Assembly: GCF_030867145.1 (NCBI RefSeq)
Contig: NC_134419.1
Span: 5,669,501-5,733,500, forward strand
Length of the DNA: 64,000 nucleotides
DNA from: Opisthocomus hoazin
Taxonomy: Eukaryota; Chordata; Aves; Opisthocomiformes; Opisthocomidae
Reading direction: 5' to 3'
Shown here: piece by piece, positions 38,413-49,120 of the stretch
Layout of the letters: every line of letters starts with the position of its first letter
Numbering within the stretch: position 1 is the first letter of the stretch
Translations under genes and position numbers: made by a program
The notes under the pieces: model-generated
Seen by the model: only the letters and a program-made list of their open reading frames with translations
What the model was told of the DNA's origin: nothing
Databases searched by the model: none

Positions 38413-38793
38413 ACAGAATCCCAGCATGGCAGGGGTTGGAAGGGACCTCTGTGGGTCATCTAGTCCAAAACCCCCCTGCCGAAGCAGGGTCACCTACAGC
38501 AGGCTGCACAGGACCTTGTCCAGGCGGGTCTTGAATATCTCCAGAGAAGGAGACTCCACAACCTCCCTGGGCAGCCTGTTCCAGTGCTCCGTCACCCTCA
38601 GAGGGAAGAAGTTCTTCCTCATGTTCAGACAGAACTTCCTCTGCTTCCGTTTGTGCCCATTGCCCCTTGTCCTGTCGCTGGGCACCACTGAAAAGAGTCT
38701 GGCCCCATCCTCCTGACACCCACCCTGCAGATATTTATAGGCATTTCTAAGGTCCCCTCTCAGCCTTCTCTTCTTCAGGCTGAACAAGCCCAG
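38413..38793 (-). mobile_element. CR1 LINE 3' fragment in intron 1
   Basis: Read on the - strand, it starts at the codons for [15 protein letters not shown] and runs through [32 protein letters not shown] and [17 protein letters not shown] to the CR1 3' segment and a short tail (CAGAATCCCAGC on the + strand). It inserted antisense to PLPP3. The 97-codon frame is open to its end, so decay is slight. It lies 1.7 kb from the + strand CR1 at 40482 and could pair with it in the pre-mRNA. Confidence 0.95.
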
Positions 38794-39328
38794 TACCTTT
38801 GATTCCTAACAATTTCAGCAAAGCTGCCAACTTCAGTGCTTCTGCCAGTCCTGCCAGGCCATCGCCAGCCTCCCAAGGTATCTTTAGAAATCGGATCATC
38901 AGTGACGTGGAGCCGTGGAGGAGAAGTCTGCGGCTCCTGTGGCACGGGCCAAAGCATGTGCCTAGGACAGGTGTGCATCTGTCCCGGAGCTTCCCACCTC
39001 GATTCCTGTGAAAGCTTCCCCGGGCGGCTCCGTTCCCATGCTCCTGTGTTCCGCAGAAAAGGGAAACGACCTTGCATCACCTGTAGCGCTGCGAACCAGC
39101 TCATCTGTTCCAAGAATAAGAACTGAATTTTTTCTGGTTAAGGATACGAGGCGGGGCGGGGGGGAGAGGTGCACCGAGACATCTGCCAATTGAGAATACC
39201 TAACACAAATGGCTAATTCTCAAAGGAAGGGCTTGGAGGGGGATGTAGCCCCCTCGTACTTCCTCAGATAAGAGAAAATTCCCTGTGTTGCCTGACCACA
39301 AGAGGTCTCAGGTTTTTTGTTGGGGTTT

Positions 39329-39625
39329 TTACTTATTCTTAACAAAGTTTGCGGCATCAGTGACTACCTCATCAAATAATTTCATTTTTTTCCCATAGTC
39401 CAGAAAGGGTATTTTTTTTTCGTCTAGCACTCCTTGTTTCTTGACCATCCCTGCAGCTTTAGCATGCAGCTGCCATTCTGCTGCAGCTCCCACAAAGCGG
39501 CGGAAAACCAAGGTAACAGCAACATTTTGAGTGAAGGGGATGAAATGTGGAATAGGTTCAGCGTATTTCTTTGTCATTGTTGGAGTCCTATTCAGTCTGG
39601 AGCTGAATAGGAGGCTGATTAGCAT
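39329..39625 (-). other. Orphan 98-codon ORF in intron 1, unidentified
   Basis: The frame starts MLISLLFSSR, has an internal ATG (MTKKYAEPIPHF) and ends DAANFVKNK before TAA. Its composition looks more protein-like than other noise frames in the window: balanced acidic, basic and aromatic residues, a hydrophobic segment near NVAVTLVF and no low complexity. On its own strand the stop is followed by a short A-rich stretch (AAAAACCCCAACAAAAAACC), which could be the remains of a retrocopy tail. I do not recognise the protein, and it may be chance. It is antisense to PLPP3, and no splice sites or promoter are evident. Confidence 0.25.
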
Positions 39626-40481
39626 GTGGAAGCATTTCTAAAGCATTGGGCTGTGAGGGGTAGGGGTTTTTTTTTTTTCCTTAAAGGAGAAGTTTTGTGG
39701 CATTTATTCCTCTGACTGAGCTGACACGAGTCTTTGTCAAATGCAAAAACTATGGAAAAGTCAAATAGCGTTTTAGAGAAAGCCTGTTTTGAGAAATCAC
39801 TGCGTGCAAAGAAGTTTTCCAGGGCCTGAAGCTGTAAGAGGTACTGCAGAGCCTAGGGATGCAGCGTGTTTAGAACGGCCAGACAAGTGGGATGGAGCTT
39901 GGGACGCGTCTGGATTGTGGATGTAACGCAAGGGACTTCGCTTTTGCTCTCGCTGAGGTTGTCTGCGAAACTGTTGCTTTACGAACGCAGGATTGGGTCC
40001 ACTGTCTGAAAATCCACCTGCTTCAATGCTCAGCGTTTTGCTTTCATGGAGAAAGATATAACCCTGAGGTCAATTAAAAAAAGCTAACTGCCAGTGGAAA
40101 AACAACTTTCCCCCAGTCAAACTGCTTTAAGTCCTGGGCCCGAGGCCGGTTTCAGAGAAGAGGGTTGATTTTTCCTGCGGTGTCGGGGCAAGATGCAGTG
40201 CCGACGTTCCCGTTACAGCCTCTTGCTGCAAGGTCTGCCCTGTTTCGCTCTACGTGGTAACTGAAATTATTTTCTTGGTGCTGTTGGTGGGTCTGCCCTA
40301 GACCAGAGGTCCTGCCATGGGAGTACCGCATCTCCTGCCCTTTGTGGGACTGTGGGGTTTTGGGGTACTTGCAAACCCCAAGAGAGACGGGGGACCCTGC
40401 TGCGTGCCAGGGACTGTCTGCGTGCAGCACACTTGTGCCCCTGAGTTTGCAGACCGAGTGGGCAGTGCAGAGAAACACGTT

Positions 40482-40930
40482 GGGCTACGAGGATGATGAG
40501 GGGCCTGGAGCATCTCTCCTACGAGGAAAGGCTGAGGGAGCTGGGCTTGGTCAGCCTGAAGAAGAGAAGGCTGAGAGGGGACCTTAGAAATGTTTATAAG
40601 TATCTTAAGAGTGGGTGTCAGGAGGATGGGGCCGCTCTTTTCAGTAGTGCCCAGCAACAGGACAAGGGGCAACGGGCACAGACTGAAGCACAGGAAGTTC
40701 TGTCTGAACATGAGGAAGAACTTCTTCCCTCTGAGGGTGACGGAGCACTGGAACAGGCTGCCCAGGGAGGTTGTGGAGTCTCCTTCTCTGGAGATATTCA
40801 AGACCCGCCTGGACAAGGTCCTGTACAGCCTGCTGTAGGTGACCCTGCTTCGGCAGGGGGGTTGGACTAGATGACCCACAGAGGTCCCTTCCAACCCCGA
40901 ACATTCTGTGTGATTCTGTGTGATTCTGTG
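40482..40930 (+). mobile_element. CR1 LINE 3' fragment in intron 1
   Basis: This 5'-truncated copy begins at the codons for [22 protein letters not shown] and keeps the ORF2 C-terminal sequence, but with a frameshift near 40630. The N-terminal part is open in one frame (from 40493) and the [10 protein letters not shown] part in another (40590-40838). The 3' end has GGTTGGACTAGATGACC and a tail of irregular TGATTCTGTG repeats ending near 40930. It is in the same orientation as PLPP3. Confidence 0.95.
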
Positions 40931-43900
40931 TTAATTAATTGCTGGGTGCAATGAGTGATGGGCTTGAGGTTGCGTGGAAAGCTCATGGCAGCAGTTGGAG
41001 TCAAACTCTCGTGCTGATGCGTGTATGGACCAGACCCCGTGCCTGGGTTTCTCCGATGCCATGTCTAGTTTCCTTTCAATTATTCCCATTTAAGAGAGGT
41101 AAAAACAGTGCCTCTCCAGCTCACTGGTGTGCCTTAATGTACGCTACTGAAGGCTGATTAAAGCTGTTGTTTAATTAAGGAGAACTTAGCTCCTGTGTTC
41201 GCAATTCACGATTAAAGAACCATTTGAAGTAATTCTGCAATACTTTGGGTTTTTTCCCCCCCTCTCTCCTTTAACGTGAAGAAAGTTCCTAGCACTCTGC
41301 GTGCCCCAGCACCAAGGTTTTGAACACTATTACAGGACCGCAAACCTGTTGGCAAATCTGGCCGCTGCCGAAGGCATCTGAACATTAAAAAGCCCTGCAG
41401 AGGGGTGGGAGGGAGTTCAATCTCAGGATACGCTGATTTGGAAAGGGAATCCAAACAAAGAGGCTTTTCAGCAGAGGCTGAGGCTTGGCTTCTCTCAAGG
41501 GCAGCCCGGGCTTGGGGAAGCATCCGGGAGGCGGCGAGCGGAGCAGGAGTACATGAGCTGGATGCTGCGCGGTGTAAGGTTTCCCAGCACAGCGCGGTTT
41601 TGTGTTACAGGCTGGGGAACTGGCTGTAAGCGCTCCTCTCTTTTATTTTTCTTTTTTTTTTTTTCCTCCCTTCTTTTATTTCTGTTGGAAACAAAGGGGG
41701 AGTTTAGGCTTTTTTGTTTTGGTTTTTTTTTAATAAAGGTTCCCATCCCCTGCCGCGCCTCCCCTGCGGGTTTGGCGATGCCTCTCGCTGGTGATGCTGG
41801 GGGGGCACCCGTCGGTGTCTCCAGCCTGGAGAAACCTTTTGCTGGGACCCAAGCTGGCTTCGCAGGGCCGTTTTATTTCACTCGGGAAGTGCAGCCCGCT
41901 CACAGGCTCGCTCTGGCAGGAGCCTTTAGGCACCTCCTAAAGAAGGGTCTGGCTCCGATAAGGAGAAGTGAAATGAGGTGGGTGCTGGAGCATCTCCTTG
42001 GCAGCAGGAGGGCTGCAAAGCGGGGTGTGCGTCCGCCGGGCCCCCCCATGCCCACAGCATCCCTGTCCCTCGCGGTGGCACCTCCAAGTCCCACCACGCT
42101 CTCGAGAAGAGCCGAGCAGGGAGGAGATGCCACCAGCCATCCCAACCAACCAGTTGGGTTTTTTTATAGGCACCAGATGTTTTTAATAGAGGAAAGCTGA
42201 ACTTCTTGTGACCCTTCCCCACAGACGTTGTTTGTTGTTTTGTAATTGTGGCCAGGACAAAACCATGTCCCAGAACCTGCAGTGAGTGTGAGAGCTTGGT
42301 GCCTGGTGCCTTCTCCCATTCCCACCCTGCTGCCCTCCTCCTCCTCTGCTTCCAAGTTATCTGAGGAGGAGGGCATGGAAGACTTGAGGCTTTCCACCGA
42401 TCCCCGGTTAAAGAGATTAGCAAGAGTACAAATCAGAGAAAACCAAAACATCTAAAAGCAAAGCGCGAGGAAGCAATAAAATGTCAGGCCATGTTTTCTC
42501 TTCTAGTTGATTAAAAATTCTCCTGATAAGCAAGAAGGCTTTCATGGCTGGACAAGTCCTGTATTGTGTCAAACACAGTGAAAGGTTTATTAGAAGGATA
42601 AAGTGGTGTGAGCGTTGGGTTGTGCTTGCGGCCCTTCTGACGTTGAGTTGTCCCCCAGGGCTGGAGGCGTTTTGCGGTGGTATGGGAGCAAGAAGTGCGA
42701 TGGAGAAATTGCTCCTCCTATGGAGAGAGGAAAGTGTATGGAAATTGGGGTGTTTGGAGGGCAGAATGGGAGACATGGGTGTCTGCATGCTGAATGACTG
42801 GCAGAAAAATTGACATAGAAACTGGCTGTTGGGAAAAGCTGTGTGACAAAGGTAAAGAAAGAAGAGCAAAAGCTATCTCTGGGTATTGTGTGTATATCCA
42901 TAACGCACTCAAACCCATGGTTTTTCAGTGCGTAGCTTGGCCGGTACCTTTGGGAGCAGTGTTACATGAAGGCTGACCATTTCTTCCAGTTCCCCCTCGC
43001 TGTCCCTGTTTACAGTCTCCTTTTTGCCCAGGAGCATCAGACGCCCAGTAAACCTGAAATCATGCTATCTCACGTGCTGTTCATTTTGTGGTGGCTCTGG
43101 GGACAGGAGGCCACCGAGGTGCTGTAGACTGGGGGGAGAAGTTCAGTGGACCCGTCTTGGCTTTTGGAAAGTAGAAGGTCAAGCAGAAGAAGGAAATGAG
43201 GGCTGGATCTCCTGCTCTGCGTGGGAAAGCCAATGGCAGTGGCAAACCAGCGTGCTTGAAGATCTGCTCCAAGTCAGTGCCAAGATGCTCCACTGCGCCC
43301 ATGGTTTCCCCTTAGCTTGATAAACGGGTGCCCGTGTTTCGGGGATCAAACACAAGACAAGAATGAAAAAGCAGGAGAACGAAAGGTTTGCTTCCGTGCT
43401 GTTGTGTTTGACTTCCCAAGGTTTTGATTGCCAATGGCTGCATTGGGAGCCAGCTGGCTGCAAAGGGATGCAGATCTCAAGTAAGGGGAGAAAGGCTTTT
43501 TTTTTTTTTTTTGTTCTGAGGATCCCATAACTGCTGTATTTTCCTGCAGGAGATGCAGTTTTTTTATACATTTTCTCTCTCAAAGGTGAATTATCATTTT
43601 TAGGTACTTGCTTCCTCAGCTTCTCCAGCTTCTGTTAAAGCTCCTGCTGTTACTGTTTTACTACCTATAGGAGCAAGAGGACACAAGCAGCAGGAACGGC
43701 CAGTATGGGGTGCCAATTGTACCTCAATTTTGGAGTTTTTCTGCTTGAAGCAGAAAAGTGTGCTTTATACAAAGGGAAAATACGGTCGGTGGTTCGACTT
43801 GCAAGCCCTCGGCCTATGCACCAAGGGATGCACGTGTCCCTGCAGATGCTGGTGCACAGTGACAATAGGATCAGGCCCACCGGTGTGTGGCCTGGGGACA

Positions 43901-43981
43901 GGCTGGACAATCCCAATTTTGCTGGCAAAACCTCACTTATACAATAATTTGAAAAGAGGAGGGGGAAAAAAATGCCAACTT

Positions 43982-44004
43982 AAAAAAAAAAAAAAAAAAA
44001 AAAA
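43982..44004 (+). repeat. A-homopolymer (23 bp)
   Basis: Twenty-three A in intron 1. No retrotransposon or retrocopy is recognisable just upstream, so I treat it as a simple repeat. Confidence 0.85.
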
Positions 44005-45271
44005 GCATGGGATATTTGGCACGCTGGTTGTATAAATCTCGACATTAGCTACCTGTGAATCATCCAGCAGCATGTTAATTGGTACCCCTCGGTCGATGAG
44101 GATTTGGCATCAGGTCTGCATGTAATTACAAGCCACACACAGAAGGACACAGGCAGCTAATGAACTCCTGCCAAACTCCAGCTCCGCTTCTGCGGCTTTT
44201 GAAGTTCGCTGGTCTTTCAGCGTTTTGTGTAGTAAGCACTGAAAGGCATCAAATCACCCCTTTGACAGCGCCTAGAAAGGGTTGGCTTGTTGAATAACCG
44301 AGTCCCTCCAAAGTCCCATCTGAGAACTAGAGCATCTATAGGCGCCTTTCTCAACGGAGCAGTAAATAGGCTGGAAATAGAGGACACCCCCTACGAGCCG
44401 CTGAGCTCCTGCCTCGCTGACGGGAGCCAGCGGGCTCCTGTTGCCATGATGGGCTGCGAGAAAAGAAACTATTTCCATTCAAAAATCCTTCAAAACAACC
44501 CCGCCAGCGGTACGGACTATTTCCCATGCATCAAAGTGGTTAAGACAGAGGCTGTGCGGAGTGGGTTGTCGCGCGGGTCTGCGGTGGCATCGGTGCTACG
44601 AGGGAGGTGACAGAAGTGTTTTTGGAGGGTTTCTGCCCCGCGGGGAGGGCAGGTTTTTGTGATGCTGGATTTGGAAGGTCGTGGTCCTTTTCTGTAGATG
44701 CTTTGTTGGTGGGATCGGATTCAAGCCTGAGCCCTTCTCCTCCTTTCACGTCTGAGGTGACAAAGGGAGTTGTTATTGAGATAAAAACAATTTCCATGAA
44801 AACCTGTGATTTTTTGGGCGAACATACCAGGCGGGTTTCATGGCAGTACCATGGTGAAGAGGAATAATGAAACTTGGCACAAAGCCCTGCGAAAAACCCA
44901 AAGCTGGGGGGGAAGGGGGGAACAGAAGAGCCTTTGTCAAAATTAACTGCAATAAAGAAAAAGGGACTGCTATTCCCTTGGGCTGCTTTAACCTTTTTTT
45001 CCCCAATGTATTCACACGTTCCTTGACAGCAGGGCATGGCATTATTATGGGAGGCTGGAAAGGGAAATTAGGAGTTATCCATTTTTGGGTTTAAAGAGCA
45101 CAGTACATGTGTCCCTTGAGTCGGTACGAACAGAGATTTGGCGTTTTTGCCTGTGCCGACCCGATTTATACTGTCCCCTGAGGAAATGGGGCTCTGAAAT
45201 GTCACCTGGCCGCACAACACAGCCGTGGCAGTGAGCCTCGGGCTGTGCGTGGAAAGGGGACTGTGGTGGTT

Positions 45272-45916
45272 TGGGCCAGCAGTGTGCCCTGGCTGCCAAG
45301 AAGGCCAATGGGATCCTGGGATGCATCAAGAGGAGTGTGGCCAGCAGGTTGAGGGAGGTTCTCCTTCCCCTCTACTCTGCCCTGGTGAGGCCCCATCTGG
45401 AGCACTGTGTCCAGTTCTGGGCTCCCCACTTCAAGAAAGATGAGGAGCTACTGGAGAGAGTCCAGCGGAGGGCTACGAGGATGATGAGGGGACTGGAACA
45501 TCTCTGCTACGAGGAGAGGCTGAGGGAGCTGGGCTTGTTCAGCCTGAAGAAGAGAAGGCTGCGAGGGGACCTTATAAATGCCTACAAATTTCTTAAGGGT
45601 GGGTGTCAGGAGGATGGGGCCAGACTCTTTTCAGTGGTGCCCAGTGACAGGACAAGGGGCAATGGGCACAAACTGAAGCAGAGGAAGCTCCAGCTGAACC
45701 CGAGGAAGAACTTCTTCACTCTGAGGGTGACGGAGCACTGGCACAGGCTGCCCAGGGAGGTTGTGGAGTCTCCTTCTCTGGAGATATTCAGGACCCGCCT
45801 GGACAAGGTCCTGTGCAGCCTGCTGTAGGTGACCCTGCTTCAGCAGGGGGGTTGGACTAGATGACCCACAGAGGTCCTTTCCAACCCTGACCATTCTGTG
45901 ATTCTGTGGTTCTGTG
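45272..45916 (+). mobile_element. CR1 LINE fragment with intact ORF2 C-terminus
   Basis: It starts at [20 protein letters not shown] and stays open for 185 codons (45271-45828) through [38 protein letters not shown] and DKVLCSLL to a stop at the expected place. The 3' segment GGTTGGACTAGATGACC and an ATTCTGTG-type tail follow. The unbroken frame marks this as one of the younger insertions in the window. It lacks the catalytic FADD region and everything 5' of it. It is in sense orientation in intron 1, about 9.3 kb before exon 2. Confidence 0.95.
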
Positions 45917-48900
45917 CTGGGTGTGACGGGGTGGCCCCGTGCTTGGAGAAGAGGGTGATGAAGTTTGAAGTGTTGCTCCTGCGTCACCTGGGTTTGCAGG
46001 ATACACTGTTTCTTAGGGAGCTAAAAAGCACCCAGGAGTCCGAGATGGTGTGCGGCGTGGAGCCATGCTGTCGCAAACAAATCTCTGTTTGGCTTTCAGG
46101 GACCCAGGATATTCACAGGGTCTCGCCCAGGGGCAGATGGGTCAGATGGGTAGGTAAGTCCTTGTGGCTTGCCGTGGCGTGGGCACCTCTGGCACCGCGG
46201 GCGATGGCTTGCCACCGAAGTATCCCCTTCCCAGCTGCTTTCCACCAAAGTAACTCAAATTTCTGCAGGCAGCGTGGTGGCGGCGTGGCCAAGGCAGCAG
46301 CCGTCACACCTCCGCCTTCCGCTGCAAAGTCTGCCCTCCCCAGAATACAAAGCTATTTTAATTAGAAGCATGATTTTTTTGTTGTTGTTTTTAATATTAC
46401 GTGGGTGCCAGTGCAATCTCAGTTATATCATGTATTGTTATACATTAGGGTCCTGCTCCCATTCAGTAACTGCAGGCAAAATACAGGGGAGGGAGAAAAG
46501 AGATAATCTTACAGCTTTTTAACCCATCGGTGAATAGGCAAAGCCTGACAGAGCTCTGCTCCAGGGACCACGGAGATCAAAACCCCATCGCCTGAAGGGC
46601 CTTGGGATCATTTCCACTCATGCTCATGTTTTCTTGCCTTCCTTTCAGCACTGCGTACCGTGCATTATATCCTGGAAACTCCACCAAATCTCGACTACCG
46701 AGGGGGGAAAAGTTTCATTTCCAGTTAATCAAGAGAGTTGTGTAATACCATTTTCTCCTGGGGAACATCCAGAAAAAAGAAAGGAGGAGAAGGGGGAAGA
46801 AAAGGGGGGTATTATATAAAGCAAGTATATTAAGAGGAAATAAATTATGAATTAAAAGTGATTAGTGAACTTTTAAGGAAGAGGTCAGAAGTGCCTTTTG
46901 GACTGCAGACTTTTGAAGCTTTCAGTGCTTGTATTCGGTTACAGAGTTATAACCCGGCCTTATTTGTGCAGGTGGCTGCTGCTTCAAATCCGAAGAAGGA
47001 TTTTGCATTTACAATAGGTACATTGACAGAACTGGGTCAGAAAGCTACCGGCAGCAGGCATCAGCCCTGCGGACATGGGCTCTGCAACGGGCAGTTGCTC
47101 CCGAAAATGTGCTGAATTATAGCTGCAGTGCCTGGCCGGGATGCTTGGGGAAAGGAAGCTTGGGAAGTTCCGCAGATGAATTTTATGTCTTGTTGGTTTT
47201 TTAAGAGACCTGGTGTTGACCAGGTGAACTGGCTTTATTTTTGCTTCAAAAGCTTTACGCCTTTATCGGTTTTTAAAAAGAATCGGGAGAATTTTGTCGG
47301 CTGCGTCGCGAGTTGACTGCCGTTTTATATTTCCACTCCCTCTTGTTAGGATTCAGCATGGTTTTGCAAGGAGAAGAAGCCAGAGCTTATACGTGGTGGT
47401 GTTCAGGGCCAGTGAGCTCAGATACGGAGTTTCTGCTTGTTGCTTTATATAATATAATAAAGCAACACCAAAAGCCCACAGAACTTTCCTCTTGAGTAGA
47501 GGTTGATGCAGCGGAGCAGATTTGTTATTATATGGGGAAATCTTGGGGTTCGTGTGTCCAGTGTGTGTCAGCGGGGTGATGTGGTTGAAGGGGAGCAGGA
47601 GGTCTGCTCGCCTTTACATTGGTTTGGAAGAAAACTCCCAGATTTCCCCCAAAGAAATGGGGTGTCGTGCCCCTTTCCCGTGGCATGAGCGCTGCCGGGG
47701 CCGGGCAGTGGTCCGAGCCCTTCCTCGAAGGCAGAGCCCAGAGGAGCCGTGGTGAGGCAGGGCTCGTTCCGAACCCCGCTGACCGGCAGAGCAAACTGTG
47801 TTCGCTTCATTTGTAATTGAAAACATAATAGTTGCCGCAGCCTATTTTTCACACGATCCGTTTGCCCTCAGTATTGCAGAGTTCACAGACAGATTTTTGA
47901 TTTTTTTTTTCCCTCTCTCTATTCAAGCCGGGTCATCCTAGGTCAGAGTTGTCGTATCTGCGAGACCTTCCAAAGCACTTGGAATGATAGAGGTGCCTCA
48001 AAAGATGCTGACGCATCAGATTTTTCACAGCGTATCGCATTTTATTCCTTGCTGTAGACAATGTCAAATGATGGCTTTGTTTCCATCGTGTCTGACTGGA
48101 GCTGGCTCTGGATTCCCATTGATAATGCCTTTTATATTCACCCTCTCCAACTTTTGCTGGTCAGCCGGTCTGGCTTACATTTGTTTTACCTGACAAATGC
48201 AGAAGTTTATATGCATCTAGGTATTGTGGCTTAGATGAGACCCTTTGTTCTTATTGATGCATTTTTTAGGTATTAAAAATATGCATGCACTTTAATATAA
48301 AGCTGTTTTAATGCATTGGCTCATGCCAAACTCCCAGGAAGAAAGACTTACACTTTTTAGAATTCCCTTCTCCTCTTTCGTCCTTTGTATGTGGTGTTAA
48401 CCTCTGCAAATAGGTAACAGGTACTCTCTAAAAGCAGTATTTCTCCCAGCAAAACCAGTGGCAGCACTGCTGTTCATCTGGAGCTCTTGGAGCGTGAGGT
48501 TGGCACGTTGCGCTCCAGCCGCATGAGGTTTTGAATCCAGGGGAATTTGCAGTGCAGGAGAATAATTTGACATTTGGTTTAAAGTATCTGTGGCCAAGAG
48601 TCTATAATAATGCTCTCCCAGGGTGGCTGGGTCAATAGGCATCGTCCAGGTTGCACAGGGTTGTACTTACTGCAGAGAATGGGTATGCCTCTGGATGATC
48701 GCTTTGGGCAGCAGGTAGATACACCTGTCATTCCTGCCACCATCACCGGTTCCTTTTAGAGGCACTTCTCAAATACCTCTGCAGCTTGGGGCCATCGATG
48801 TTATAGGGTTGTCCAGAGAGAAAATGAATATTCTTGGCTTTCTTCCTGTTTGCTATTGCATTAGCAGGCGTGAGAAAGCATTTTGCCCAGCATTCCTGAA

Positions 48901-49038
48901 TAACCAGTTCTTACTAAAAAATAAACAAAAAAAAACCCCAAAAGTAAAAACCCAGAAAATATCATCATCTAGGTCATAATGAGCCTGTGTCTGCCCGCTA
49001 GGAAGTCTCCTGGGCTCTATAGCAGCTGGTGGACCTAA

Positions 49039-49120
49039 AAATCATAGACTTGTTAAGGTTGGAAAAGACCTTTAAGATCATCAGGTCCAACCATCACCCC
49101 AACACCACGATGCCTACTAA
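49039..49120 (-). mobile_element. Short CR1 3' end, other subfamily
   Basis: On the + strand it reads ATCATAGACTTGTTAAGG, then TTGGAAAAGACC and AAGATCATCAGGTCCAACC. This is the reverse complement of the 3' end of a CR1 subfamily different from the ATTCTGTG-tailed ones. Only about 80 bp remain. Confidence 0.75.

Noticed and set aside
43790..43815. tRNA-like GGTTCGA segment
   Set aside because: No acceptor stem, anticodon arm or B-box spacing is present around it.
43960..44004. A23 run as the tail of a retrocopy
   Set aside because: No gene-like or retrotransposon sequence precedes it.
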